Source: Phlegmacium glaucopus (taxonomy: Eukaryota > Basidiomycota > Agaricomycetes > Agaricales > Cortinariaceae). Taken from it: a DNA stretch of 64,000 nucleotides. Position numbers and translations under genes: made by a program. Positions 1 to 11,097 of the stretch are shown here, piece after piece. Position 1 is the stretch's first letter. Every line of letters starts with the position of its first letter. The stretch lies in assembly GCA_015039465.1 (NCBI GenBank), contig MU130013.1, forward strand, positions 334,169-398,168. Reading direction: 5' to 3'. The notes under the pieces were generated by a model. The model had not been told where the DNA came from, did not search any database, and saw only the letters and a list, made by a program, of their open reading frames with translations.

Positions 1-2337
1 ATTATTTTGGGATTGGTTTGGAATTGAATTTGGAATTGGTTTGGAATTGGTTTGGAATTGGTTTGGAATTGGTTTGGAATTGTCTTCATCGATCATCCAG
101 AGATAAAAGAGTCTAGGTGAACCTAGGTGAGTCTTAGACTCGTCTAGACTCGTCTAGACCAACCTATATTGTTAAGACTAGTCTAGACTAGTCTAGACCA
201 CCCCCTGTCTTTTCATGACCTTTAAAGTATTTAAGATGTATTTAAGATTCCCTGAGGGTCCCGGAGGACTACACTAAATTACTCCAGAAATGTCAGGGGG
301 TGGGAAAGGTTAACCTTAAGGAACCTTAGGAAACCTTAGGGAACCTTAAGGAATCCTAAGGAACCTTAAAGAACCTAAGGAGCCTTAAGGAGTCTTAAGG
401 TTAACCTTCCTAAATCATGACACAGAGTGACATTTCGGTACATAAGAGTCTTAAAGAAAGGTTAGGGTAAGGTTAGAGTAAGGTTGTTTAAGGTTCGAAA
501 AGTCATTCTTTAGGTCAAAGGTTAACCTTAGGAACCTTAAGGATACTTAGAAAGGTTAACCTTAGGAAACACCTTACGGGTCCTGAAGGGTCCTAAGGTT
601 TATAAGGTTAACCTTTCTAACCTGAAAGGTTCCTAAGGTTCACAAAGGTTCTTAAGGTTAACGGTTGAAGGATTAGTTCATTAATTAGTGGACTGAACAT
701 TCGTATTACTGTTTATTTTCTTATGGTCATTCCTCCTAACTTGGTTTGTGGAACTCTTTCCAGGTACACTGTAATTAAGGGTGTGACGTAGTCACTAGAT
801 GGTTGACGTGGTAGTAACGAACATATATATCCCTTTGATTACCAATATATATGGGGAGGGTGGACTGGATTTATTATATAAGACCGTGAACGACTGATCC
901 CGATTGATGGTACATGATATATGGTTTTACAAGTATTTTTACTCCCCTTAGGTAACCATTATTTTAGTGCTACACTATGCGTGAAACTATACGTCAATAT
1001 ACGCTTTATGACGTCTTATATGTCATTTTATTACGCGAGATACGAATATTTACTCGGCTTGTACTGCGTGGTATATGGCTATCTTAGCTCGATTATTGTC
1101 GAATGTCTTATATTGGTATGTTAGTGCACGTACGCGTTATAGACTTCGCGGAAAAATGTGTATAATTTTGTATATTTTACACATTTTTGTGCGTGGTCTG
1201 TACCGCGTACGTGCACTAAATATATATAAGACTTTCGACAATAATCGTTCTAAGATAGCCATATAGTACGCAGTACAAGCCGAGTAAATATTCGTATCTC
1301 GCGTAATAAAATGACATATAAGACGTCATAAAGCGTATATTGATGTATAGTTTCACGCATAGTGTAGCACTAAGATAATGGTTACCTAAGGGGAGTAAAA
1401 ATACTTGTAAAACCATATATTATGTACCATCGTCGGGGAGTCGTTCACGGTCTTATATAATAAATCAGTCCACCCTCCCCATATATATTGGTAATCAAAA
1501 ATATATATATGTTCGTTACTACCACGTCAACCATCTAGTGACTACGTCACACCCTTAATACAGTGTACTGGAAAGAGTTCCAGAAACCAAGTTAGGAGGA
1601 ATGACCATAAGAAAATAAACAGTATACGATGTTCAGTCCACTAATTAATGAACTAATCCTTCAACCGTTAACCTTAAGAACCTTTGTGAACCTTAGGAAC
1701 CTTTCAGGTTCGTAAGGTTAACCTTATAAACCTTAGGACCCTTCAGGACCCGTAAGGTTTCCTAAGGTTAACCTTTCTAAGTATCCTTAAGGTTCCTAAG
1801 GTTAACCTTTGACCTAAAGATGACTTTTCGAACCTTAAACAACCTTACTCTAACCTTACCCTAACCTTTCTTTAAGACTCTTATGTACCGAAATGTCACT
1901 CTGTGTCATGATTTAGGAAGGTTAACCTTAAGACTCCTTAAGGCTCCTTAGGTTCTTTAAGGTTCCTTAGGATTCCTTAAGGTTCCCTAAGGTTTCCTAA
2001 GGTTCCTTAAGGTTAACCTTTCCCACCCCCTGACATTTCTGGAGTAATTTAGTGTAGTCCTCCGGGACCCTCAGGGAATCTTAAATACATCTTAAATACT
2101 TTAAAGGTCATGAAAAGACAGGGGGTGGTCTAGACTAGTCTAGACTAGTCTTAACAATATAGGTTGGTCTAGACGAGTCTAGACGAGTCTAAGACTCACC
2201 TAGGTTCACCTAGACTCTTTTATCTCTGGATGATCGATGAAGACAATTCCAAACCAATTCCAAACAATTCCAAACCAATTCCAAACCAATTCCAAACCAA
2301 TTCCAAACCAATTCCAAAATCAATTCCAACTCCCTCC
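1..2337. repeat. Core of a giant palindrome (arms about 1.15 kb, centre near 1168)
   Basis: The sequence reads the same on both strands around a centre near 1168. ORFs at 921-1124 (+) and 1216-1416 (-) are mirror images whose coordinates sum to 2337 and differ at a few residues. The central non-paired stretch is only about 20 nt. The arms are not identical, which argues against a missed sequencing-hairpin artefact. The arms contain degenerate short words built on CCTTAAGG and AACCTT, and an approximately 11-bp tandem motif at 30-80. No coding signal is credible here because the block is also string-reversed. Confidence 0.85.
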
Positions 2338-3337
2338 ATATATCAAAGGTAAGACGAGTCTAGACGAGTCTTAGACGGTTTAGACTTTTTTTATTGGAAC
2401 TGGTCTCGACCGAGACCTACGTGTCGTTTCTGGAGCTGAATCTATACTAATAAAATGTTTGGATCTCCAATATACCCAGGTATAATTCATGGACATCGTT
2501 CATCCTCCTGTCCACTTGTTCTCTACCGGTCTCAAAACTAGGGTATTTGAAACGTCGTTGCAAGATTCAGTTATCAGAGTAAGAAATTCGATGAAGTACG
2601 TGACGCAAGAGTAAGCGCTTGAAACGATATAAACACTGGATAAGAAGAACGTATAAAGTTATGACACTTGAAGAGAAATTTAAGATAGTTCGTTTAGATG
2701 TAATTGGGGAGACTTGATACAATGATGAACGCCAGACTAGGGTGACGTCCATGTAGTCACCCCATATACTAAGATTCCAACTCCAAACCCAATTTCAGCC
2801 CACAGGGGATTGTCCCAATGACAACAATACACCCTCAACAGCTACAACAGTAACACAACGGTAACAACAACAACACGACGTCGGTAACTAACAACAACAA
2901 TAAGTAACGACAACAACACATCGTCCATAATCATATATTATTTTCAGTTATGTTACTAGTTGAATGGAAAAATACTGGTGTCTGTTACGTGTCGTAGTAG
3001 ACACCAGTAGCAATGACGGCATACTACCACACTCTTTGTCTCCTACTTCAGTTGTTTGTTCACTACTGGTGTAGTGTACACCAGTGCACTAGTGTGGGAC
3101 GTCTGACTTGTTTTATGTACTAAAACTATCGTTGTGGTATAACATTAGTTTACGAACATATAATATTTTAAATAAAAGAATTTTAAAGTTAAGACTAGTC
3201 TTGAGTACCTAAAGTGAGCCTTTTTACTCACCAGTCTTAAGACTCGTAGACTAGTCTAGAACACCCCCTGTCATTTCTGGAGTTTTATCACCTTAGGTAC
3301 ACCTTATATATACCTTAGACACCGAAATAAAGTAGAC
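1..3337. other. Block printed in reverse (3'-5') without complementation
   Basis: Bases 2340-3337 equal the plain complement, read in the same direction, of about 3365-4296 (offset 959-960 over most of the length). For example the string at 2760 onward is base-by-base complementary to that at 3720 onward, and 3061 onward to 4020 onward. The 3.4-4.3 kb version is the natural one, because its motif near 3719-3776 recurs in the same sense at about 10486. If 1-3337 is reversed as a string, it joins 3338 smoothly and becomes the other arm of one long inverted repeat. The match stops exactly after 3337. ORFs inside this block are therefore meaningless. An assembly or file-handling error is the most economical cause. 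Confidence 0.85.
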
Positions 3338-4296
3338 AGGTTAGGGAGGTATATCATTTCCATTCTGCTCAGATCTGCTCAGAATGCCTGCCAAATCTGC
3401 TCAGATCTGATCAGATCTGGTGGATCACAGCAAAGACCTCATATTAAGTACCTGTAGCAAGTAGGAGGACAGGTGAACAAGAGATGGCCAGAGTTTTGAT
3501 CCCATAAACTTTGCAGCAACGTTCTAAGTCAATAGTCTCATTCTTTAAGCTACTTCATGCACTGCGTTCTCATTCGCGAACTTTGCTATATTTGTGACCT
3601 ATTCTTCTTGCATATTTCAATACTGTGAACTTCTCTTTAAATTCTATCAAGCAAATCTACATTAACCCCTCTGAACTATGTTACTACTTGCGGTCTGATC
3701 CCACTGCAGGTACATCAGTGGGGTATATGATTCTAAGGTTGAGGTTTGGGTTAAAGTCGGGTGTCCCCTAACAGGGTTACTGTTGTTATGTGGGAGTTGT
3801 CGATGTTGTCATTGTGTTGCCATTGTTGTTGTTGTGCTGCAGCCATTGATTGTTGTTGTTATTCATTGCTGTTGTTGTGTAGCAGGTATTAGTACATAAA
3901 AAAAATTGATACAATGATCAACTTACCTTTTTATGACCACAGACAATGCACAGCATCATCTGTGGTCATCGTTACCGCCGTATGATGGTGTGAGAAACAG
4001 AGGATGGAGTCAACAAAGAGTGATGACCACATCACATGTGGTCACATGATCACACCCTGCAGACTGAACAAAATACATGATCCTGATAGCAACACCATAT
4101 TATAATCAAATGCTTGTATATTATAAAATTTATTTTCTTAAAATTTCAATTCTGATCAGAACTCATGGATTTCACTCGGAAAAATGAGTGGTCAGAATTC
4201 TGAGCATCTGATCAGATCTTGTGGGGGACAGTAAAGACCTCAAAATAGTGGAATCCATATGGAATATATATGGAATCTGTGGCTTTATTTCATCTG
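3338..4296 (+). repeat. Correctly oriented outer arm of the giant palindrome
   Basis: This arm pairs with 2340-3337 once that block is reversed. Together with the core it makes an inverted repeat of about 4.3 kb with arms of about 2.1 kb. It carries GT-rich trinucleotide tracts near 3780-3890 and short palindromic words such as GATCAGATC. The partner arm runs off the left edge of the window, so the real repeat may be longer. No ORF of note. Confidence 0.8.
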
Positions 4297-6087
4297 GAAT
4301 CCATGTGGAATAAGGGGGGAGAGTAAAGACCTCCTAAATTCTCCAAACTTTGAGTACTCACATTTGTACTTGCTCTTGACAATGCCCTGTTACCCACCTC
4401 TTTCAGACACCAGTGCTCTGCCTTCAAACATCTTCTACAGGCAGGCTCATGGAACCCACCCACTCATGTTAGAATCCTCCTTTTGTAGCCTGAATTGGAT
4501 CATGCTGGTTGCCGATCCTCGGCCTCAGAAAATGATGCAGACAACTGATGTTCATAATCTTCATCACCTTCATCTTCAATCATCTGGAATTATTGCACAT
4601 GCTCAACAGGTGCCAGTGGAGGACAACAGACATGAATTGCCTCCTGCCCCAATATAAGAATCTGTGCCACTGGTTTAGGAGGTGGTTGAGCAGAAGATGA
4701 TGCTTGTGGGTGAGGCTGGGATGCCACTATCATCCATGCCACAGGGGATGCCATCTGTTTCTGAGGGTGAGCAGCAGTAGGTGCTGTTCAAGCATCTGTT
4801 GAGACATGGGTGGCAGGTGCGGCAGCAGCAGGCTGGCTCTGTTGTGGACGTGATGCTGGTGTAACAATTGATGTGGCAGTGGATACTGCCTTTGGTTTGG
4901 TTTGGTTTTGTTGGGTGCGGCAACTCAGGCAGGTACGGCACCTGGAGCAGGTATGGCACCTGGAGCAGGTATGTCAACTGGAGCAGGTATGGCAACTGGA
5001 GCAGGTATGGCCACTGGGGTGGGTGCAGCAGTTGAATGGACACCTGGCTGGGAGACTGGTGTGGACCAATCAAACTCTCGGAGAGCTGCCGGCTGCTGAG
5101 CCACAAAGTTGGGGGCCAGTCATTCTTCCTGATGGTTCCAAGACCTTAGGAAACTGTATAGATATAAATGTCCAAGGAAGGCTCCTCAATTTGCATCACT
5201 TGATTGTAATGCAAAGATATCCCTCTGGGTTCATAGTTAGTATTCGTACTTATTCCAAGTTGCCTGTCCTACCAGTCTGCAGCCAATGTGCTGCATTGTA
5301 GTGTGAATACTGCCTTCTTCTACTCCCAGCCGGACTTGGTCATTGAAGCCAACCAATGCTTCACAAATTTTGGTAGGTGTCATGTCGGCCATGTGTTGTA
5401 TGAAAAAGAAATCAGGTGTCAGTCAAGGTGCAGCTATCTATATATGTTGGAGAAGACAAATCTTGATGAAGTTCAACTTTCATTCAATGTTCCCACACCA
5501 CATCATGGGCAATCATCAAAAATCATCAAAACCATGTGATGTTTGTTTATATCACATGACATTCAGTCCTTATCAAATACCATCATGGAACAGATCTATC
5601 CTGCTGATGTTGCTTGCAATAGTGTTGAGGGACCGCAGAGCCAACCTGTAAGTACTTGCCTCCACGGTGGTTACAGAGTCAGAGAATACAAAGGAAAGCA
5701 ATATATTGTCCCAGACTTCCTTGCTCCAAGCGCAGAGCAGGCACTGGCAGCCATTGAAATGAAGGAGCAGATGGATTGTATTGACCCTACATTTGAGGTC
5801 AGTTAATGCTTAAAAATATTTGTTCTTGCTAACATTTCTGTTTCAGTTTTGAACAATCTACCTACTCACCAACTTGGACCCGTTTCCGATGAATTCACCT
5901 GCCTGTGTACACACTGCCACTCTGCCGTTTTGCTGCTCACTTTAGCCATGCAACAATAATGGTCAGCCCTCCTCTACCATTGCAGCTGGATTCATCAGGA
6001 CCCCACTTGACCCAGTGAGTAAAAACAATCTTCATTTCAGTTGCTCAAATTCATCTTCCAAATTGACAGAGTTTGACACATCATGAG
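4297..6087. other. Low-coding repeat-rich stretch, no recognisable gene
   Basis: Several overlapping ORFs of 80-160 codons lie here (for example 4259-4657, 4810-5301, 5343-5651, 5543-5806), but they overlap in different frames and match no family I recognise. The 5543-5806 reading may be an exon of the old ORF broken at 6166, since it lies just upstream in the same sense. I see no splice-supported model. Confidence 0.5.
4931..5019 (+). repeat. 18-bp minisatellite, about 5 units
   Basis: Five imperfect copies of an 18-bp unit (AGGTATGGCACCTGGAGC type) are arrayed head to tail. Because 18 is a multiple of three, the ORFs crossing it show repetitive peptides (GAGMA-like or LEQVW-like depending on frame). 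This is a repeat effect and not evidence of coding. Confidence 0.85.
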
Positions 6088-8458
6088 GCTTTAATGATTC
6101 ATGCATAGATCAAAGCCCTTGCGCAATGGTTAGGTCTAAGCTACAAGGATGCTGCTCACTCTCTCTAGGGCTACCAAAGTTCGGTTCAGAACTGATGTGG
6201 AGAACCGGAACCGACTGAACTGAACCAAAAGTTCGGTTCAGTCCAGTTCCGGTTCAGGCCTTTGGACCATCGGTTCCAGTTCGCGGTTCGGCCCTTTCAA
6301 AAAATTTGAGAACCGGGTTCAAACCGGTTCAAACCGAACTTTCTGTGCATATTTTTCTCTAATTTTTCTGAAAATAATTGACTTAGATATTAATATTATA
6401 ATAATAAAATCTTTCGCTGATATTTTCGGAGTCAGAGATTGAAATTATTTTGAATCAACAGTCAAGCGCTCACGCTTATCATTGTTTACTCACCCTTACT
6501 CAAACGGTCTCACCTGGTCTCACCCATCATCGCCAGCCGCAGTGGCATGAAGGACGACGGTTACTATCCGTGGTCATCACAGTAAGTATGTAGTTTCTAA
6601 TACACCAACAATCAACATAATACAACCCCCAGGATACCACCAACCCGTTATCGCCCATTGGCACCTCCTATACAACACATCAGCCACAGTGGCATGAACG
6701 ACAACCACGGTTCCATCCGTGGTCGTCAAACGGTAAGTACATCATTTTTAATACATATTTTGCACTAACCATATGAACGACAACCAGTCGGTATCCGTGG
6801 TCGTCAAAAGACCAAGGTCAAATAACCCACAACCTCAACCACCAGCGTCACCAGCGTCACCAGCACCACCTTCCACCAGCGTCACCAGCGTCATCAGCAC
6901 CACCTTCACCACCTTCCTTCATCCACTAGTACTGACTCAACAACCAGTACCCGGCCACCGTACTTGTGTCGCATCACCAGCGCTAACAACAATGATTATA
7001 TACGATCGTCGACGATCAAACACACCACGCAGGATGTACAACACCTACCACCATCCCTAAGACTCCGATGAACAATTGGCAGGCCTATACCAGACAACGT
7101 CGTCGTTTGGGCCCCAGGTATGTTTTGTATAGTTGATTTCTCCTTTTACCTGACTTTTTAAATCTTAGGTTTTCATCATCTTACGACGAGACAATGAGGG
7201 TAGACGATGACAACAATAGCTTTGACAGACAACAACAACAACAACAACAACAGGGGCCCAAATGACGTGAGTGACAGCGTCGTTTGGGCCCCTAGGTATG
7301 GTTTTTAAAGTCTCTCAATCAGCCCGGCACTAATTATATTTAGTATCTGCGCAATCGTGTCCAAGAACACCGTCATAACCATCAGACTCTGCGTGCAGAC
7401 CCCAACGACAGCATCGTTGGGGCCCAGGTATGTTTCATTTTAGTTGATTGCTTATTTTCACTGATTTTTTGCATTCTACAGTGACTTACAACAACAAGGG
7501 ACGACGATGGCAGGCACGACGCACAACGACCACAGGCACGACGATGAGAGGTTGTTTCAAATGCTAATGTAAACTACGCATGAACAACGACGCATGAACA
7601 GTGATGAACGAAGAACAATGAATGACCCCAGGTATGTTTTTTTTAGTTGATTGTGACTTTTTATATTCTATGGTGACTTACAACGACAAGGGATGACAAC
7701 GACAGGCACAACAATGATGGGGTTGTTTATGACCAAATGGTGATGAACAACAAAGAAAGGTGACAAATGACAAAGAAAGGTGACAAATGACAAAGAAAGG
7801 TGACGAGCGACGAACAAACGGTGACAATGAACAATTATGCTGATGAACGACAAACAAACACAACGATGGATGAACCGTAATGAGTGAATGGCAACCGGAG
7901 GAGTCATTTTAATTTTAATTCTAATATAAGCTATGATAGATGAACAACTTGAATGAATGACGATGAACTCAACAACCACCTATCTGCTCTACTAATCTTA
8001 TTTTATTAGGATACTGGTAAATTTCTAGTAATGTAAATGAATAAACAAGTATGATTTACTGCTAAAAGATGAAAAACAATTGAAGTATCAGCAATATGAG
8101 GTTTTTTCATCGGTTCGACAGTTCGAACCGGTCCTGGAACCGAACTGAACTGACAGAACCGGTTCTATCGGTTCCAGTTCCGGTTCCGGTTCAGTTCAGC
8201 TAGAAACCTTTCAGTTCAGTTCTCGGTTCTTCAAAGATAGTGAAGAACCGAGCTGAACCAAACTTTGGTAGCCCTAACTGTCTCTACATGGCTGAAGTTG
8301 AACAAGTCAAGTTGGCCAATTCGGTAGCCAAATCATTTGCCATACTCAAACAAAAAATTGATGAGATGGTTTCCCATGAGCTTTGCCCAGTAATTGATGC
8401 CATTGGCTGCTGGGATTTGGATCATTGTACTGTGAAGGATGGTTATTGGTCCAATTAG
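6088..8458 (+). pseudogene. Unknown ORF interrupted by an hAT-like insertion
   Basis: Reading from 6088, the frame gives ALAQWLGLSYKDAAHS up to 6165. If the inserted element at 6166-8276 and one target duplication are removed, it continues as LYMAEVEQVKLANSVAKSF to the stop at 8458. One in-frame TAG lies near 6106, so the ORF was already decaying or that point is intronic. The protein resembles nothing I can name. The continuity across the insertion shows that the element landed in formerly coding sequence. Confidence 0.6.
6166..8276. mobile_element. hAT-like non-autonomous element, 2.1 kb, TIR TAGGGCTACCAAA
   Basis: The ends are inverted copies: TAGGGCTACCAAAGTTCGGTTC at the left and its complement (with one C/T change) at 8255-8276, with subterminal AACCGG-rich inverted sequence on both sides. 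Flanking 8-mers ACTCTCTC (6158-6165) and ACTGTCTC (8277-8284) match at 7 of 8 positions, as expected for an hAT target duplication. There is no transposase ORF inside. The interior instead holds several intron-like modules (CAG then GTATGTTTT.. up to CTACAG) separated by GTCGTTTGGGCCCC-type segments near 7093, 7271, 7400 and 7630. Confidence 0.8.
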
Positions 8459-8484
8459 TCATAAGTCAGGTGCAAAGCAGTTCC

Positions 8485-9075
8485 AGTACCAAATATATGG
8501 GTAGTAGGGAGTCAAAAATATGAAAATTTTGAAGCTGTATTCTCTGCTAGGTTATACAGCCCCGACCCAGCTATATAGTACCTTTCAGCCAATCACATTT
8601 CCCAGTTTGGCAGCCATGCTTGTATCTGATATGCCTGACTCAGCATTACAGATCCATAGTCACAAGCTGCTTCATCCTGCTGATGAGAACCATGGTTCAT
8701 GGCAGCAATAAGAATCAGTACAGAGTACCATGTATGCATTAAATACTATAAGATATATGGGTAGTAGGGAGTCCAGGATATGGAGATTTTGAAGAAAATA
8801 GGTGCTCTTTACACATCAATCATTCAGCTGTATTCTCCACCAGATTAAATATCATGCCCAAACCAGCTACAATACCTCTCACCCAATCACCTTGCCATAT
8901 TCTACTTAGCCAGCTTGGCAGTCAACCAGCATTACATGTCATCCTTAGATGATTTGGTGTTATTCTCTGCAGTATTATGCCTAGACCCGCTGCAAAAGCT
9001 TTCAGCTGATCACCCTTGCCAAGTCTCAATTAGCCAGCTTGGTAGTGATGCTATTGATATGCTACATTGTAAACC
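8485..9075 (+). repeat. Three diverged tandem repeats of about 250 bp
   Basis: The phrase ATATGGGTAGTAGGGAGTC occurs near 8492 and 8756, each followed by a segment with CTGTATTCTC, CAGCTA, CCAATCACC and AGCCAGCTTGGCAG. A third, more diverged copy starts near 8950. No reading frame is shared between copies, so I treat them as non-coding repeats. Confidence 0.6.
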
Positions 9076-9267
9076 ACATGTTCAGTCAAACCCACCCACC
9101 ACCAGACTACAGTTTACCCAGCCCAAATCATAGGGTGTTTGGTGGTGTTCACCTGAACCAAGCAACATGACTACACTGTGTGCATTCAGTAACTGTGTTA
9201 CTCATTACAGTGTAGCTTACCTATGTGAAACTGGAGATATACATTGACAAAAACATTAAGCCTTCAT

Positions 9268-9296
9268 ACCCCTACCCCTGTGGGAGGGGTAGGGGT
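9268..9296. repeat. Perfect 12-bp hairpin, C-rich/G-rich arms
   Basis: ACCCCTACCCCT and AGGGGTAGGGGT flank a 5-base loop (GTGGG). The G-rich arm plus nearby G runs could also form a quadruplex. More CCCTACCCC runs follow at 9319-9350. It may be the end or subterminal hairpin of an unrecognised element. Confidence 0.7.
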
Positions 9297-9380
9297 TTTC
9301 TGGGGGTCCCAAATCTTATACCCTTACCCCTACCCCTGCACTGTACCCCTGGGAGTATGAAAACCCCTGGCAATCACTAT

Positions 9381-9420
9381 GTGCTCCTTGCAGCTCACAC
9401 ATGGAATCCACTATTCCAAC
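9381..9420 (+). repeat. 40-bp direct repeat, copy 1 (copy 2 at 10069-10108)
   Basis: Forty bases beginning GTGCTCCTTGCAGCTCACAC are repeated at 10069-10108 with one difference. The spacing is about 690 bp. These could be the flanks of a larger duplicated or inserted segment, but no LTR or TIR ends are visible. Confidence 0.6.
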
Positions 9421-10485
9421 ATACTCCCTTGAGCAAAAGGAGCTTGGAATAGGCCAATAAACACTCCCTGAAACCTAAGTTCCCTGGGTTTCCCTGCCTA
9501 AACCCCTGAGATACCCTCCAACAACTGCTACAACCTCTAAATCCCTCAGATGCACTCCCTGAATCTTGAATACTCCCATCTGCAACTTTCCATTGCTCCA
9601 ACTCCTACTCCCAATCCAATCACAAATCCTATCTCAGATCTTCCAGAAATAATGGCAAGTGGTGATATTTGGCAACAATCCAGGAAAAAACTTTTGCTGG
9701 CTAGTCAAACAATAATTCAGCCCTTAATGTGGGCAGCATGATAATGTGGTATAGAGTTGTCGTTGTGTGAATGTATGTGATGAATGATAAGTGACAAATT
9801 GTGTGATGAATGGTGCATGACATCAATTCATTACTGAAAGCTCTTCAAGCTTGACAAAAAAGGGTGATCCATGAACAGCACCCAGCTTTGGTGAATGGTA
9901 GCTAGCCATAATCTGTTTGTGTAGAAATACACGGTCAGACTGTTCATAGACTGGAATCTAACTGTTTGGCAGAGTAGATTGTGTTAACTCATTGCAAATG
10001 GATAAGTATACTATGATACAAAACAAGCCTTTTATACCTAAGTAACCATTAGTAATATCTGCTGATCTGTGCTCCTTGCAGCTCACACGTGGAATCCACT
10101 ATTCCAACAGGGTTTTCTTGGGATTGTTAGGGCAACTGTGACGCTGACTTAGTCAAGCTAGCAGGGGATCCAAAGTTAATAATATTTCAGAAAAGATATC
10201 TACAAGTGACTTACCTAGCAGGGGATCCAAAGAGGAAAGGATGGGGATCCCTGCTAGGCTGGGGGTGTTTAAGTACTAATATGGACATAACAGAGATATA
10301 AAATAAATAAAGGAATGATACAATATTAATTAATTAATTAAATAAGAAGTGGTGCGATATGAAAAATAGAAATAAAAGATGGAGTGAATCGGAGGATCGG
10401 AGTCGGGGTGGAACTACGGGGTTCCAGAGTCAACCGGTGACAGAAGCGGAGTTGGACGGAAGGTTGGAGGTTGTCTGAAAGGCGG

Positions 10486-10546
10486 GGTGTATGATTCTAA
10501 AGTTGAGGTTTGGGTTAAAGTCGGGTGTCCCCTAACAGGGATAGCT
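10486..10546 (+). repeat. Copy of a palindrome-arm motif (also at 3719-3776)
   Basis: About 55 bases including GTATGATTCTAAAGTTGAGG and AAAGTCGGGTGTCCCC match 3719-3776 with a few changes, on the same strand. The match fixes the natural orientation of the palindrome arm and shows that 2340-3337 is the aberrant copy. Confidence 0.75.
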
Positions 10547-11097
10547 ATATATTACCTCTGAGTAGCACTCCTGTATGCCAACTTTATCCACTTATGTTGG
10601 ACTGAGCCTATGGTTGACCATTCAAGGGTCCCCTGATGAGGGCTCTTTCTCTAGAATATGCAGGGTGACCAGAATAGTATAGAACTAATAATTAATGAAA
10701 CCTCAGTGATGTTTAAGCACTGTAGTATTCTAGAATATACCTAATAATTAATAAACTAAAGAAAGTAAGTAATGGGTATAATATAACAAATGAATAACTT
10801 ACACCTGAGTGATATTTAAGCACTGAGGTGTCATGTAAACAACAATGAAATGTAAGTAACCAATATTACATAATAATAAGTAAGGTCACAAAGTAAGTTT
10901 GGCACTTGCCTTGCCAGCTTCTGAGTTCTTGATGGCACCCTTGCTTGGATGGGTGCCATTGGAATGATTCATGTAAGTACTGGTAGGGCACCCACCATGC
11001 AGTACCTTCCATCAGGAAAACAACAAAATCCTTTTTAGCCTTATAAATTATTATACAGTCAAAAAGGTGAAAAGGTTGAAAGTCATTTAGACTAACT

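Noticed and set aside
921..1416. Mirror ORFs of 66-67 codons inside the palindrome
   Set aside because: They lie in sequence that is printed backwards without complementation, so the translations do not correspond to any real strand.
1..2337. Missed sequencing-hairpin artefact as the cause of the palindrome
   Set aside because: The arms carry scattered substitutions and small indels, and the outer 1 kb is reversed and not reverse-complemented, which that artefact cannot produce.
4810..5301. ORF of 163 codons with repeated LEQVW
   Set aside because: The periodic peptide comes from an 18-bp minisatellite; overlapping frames are equally open and no domain is visible.
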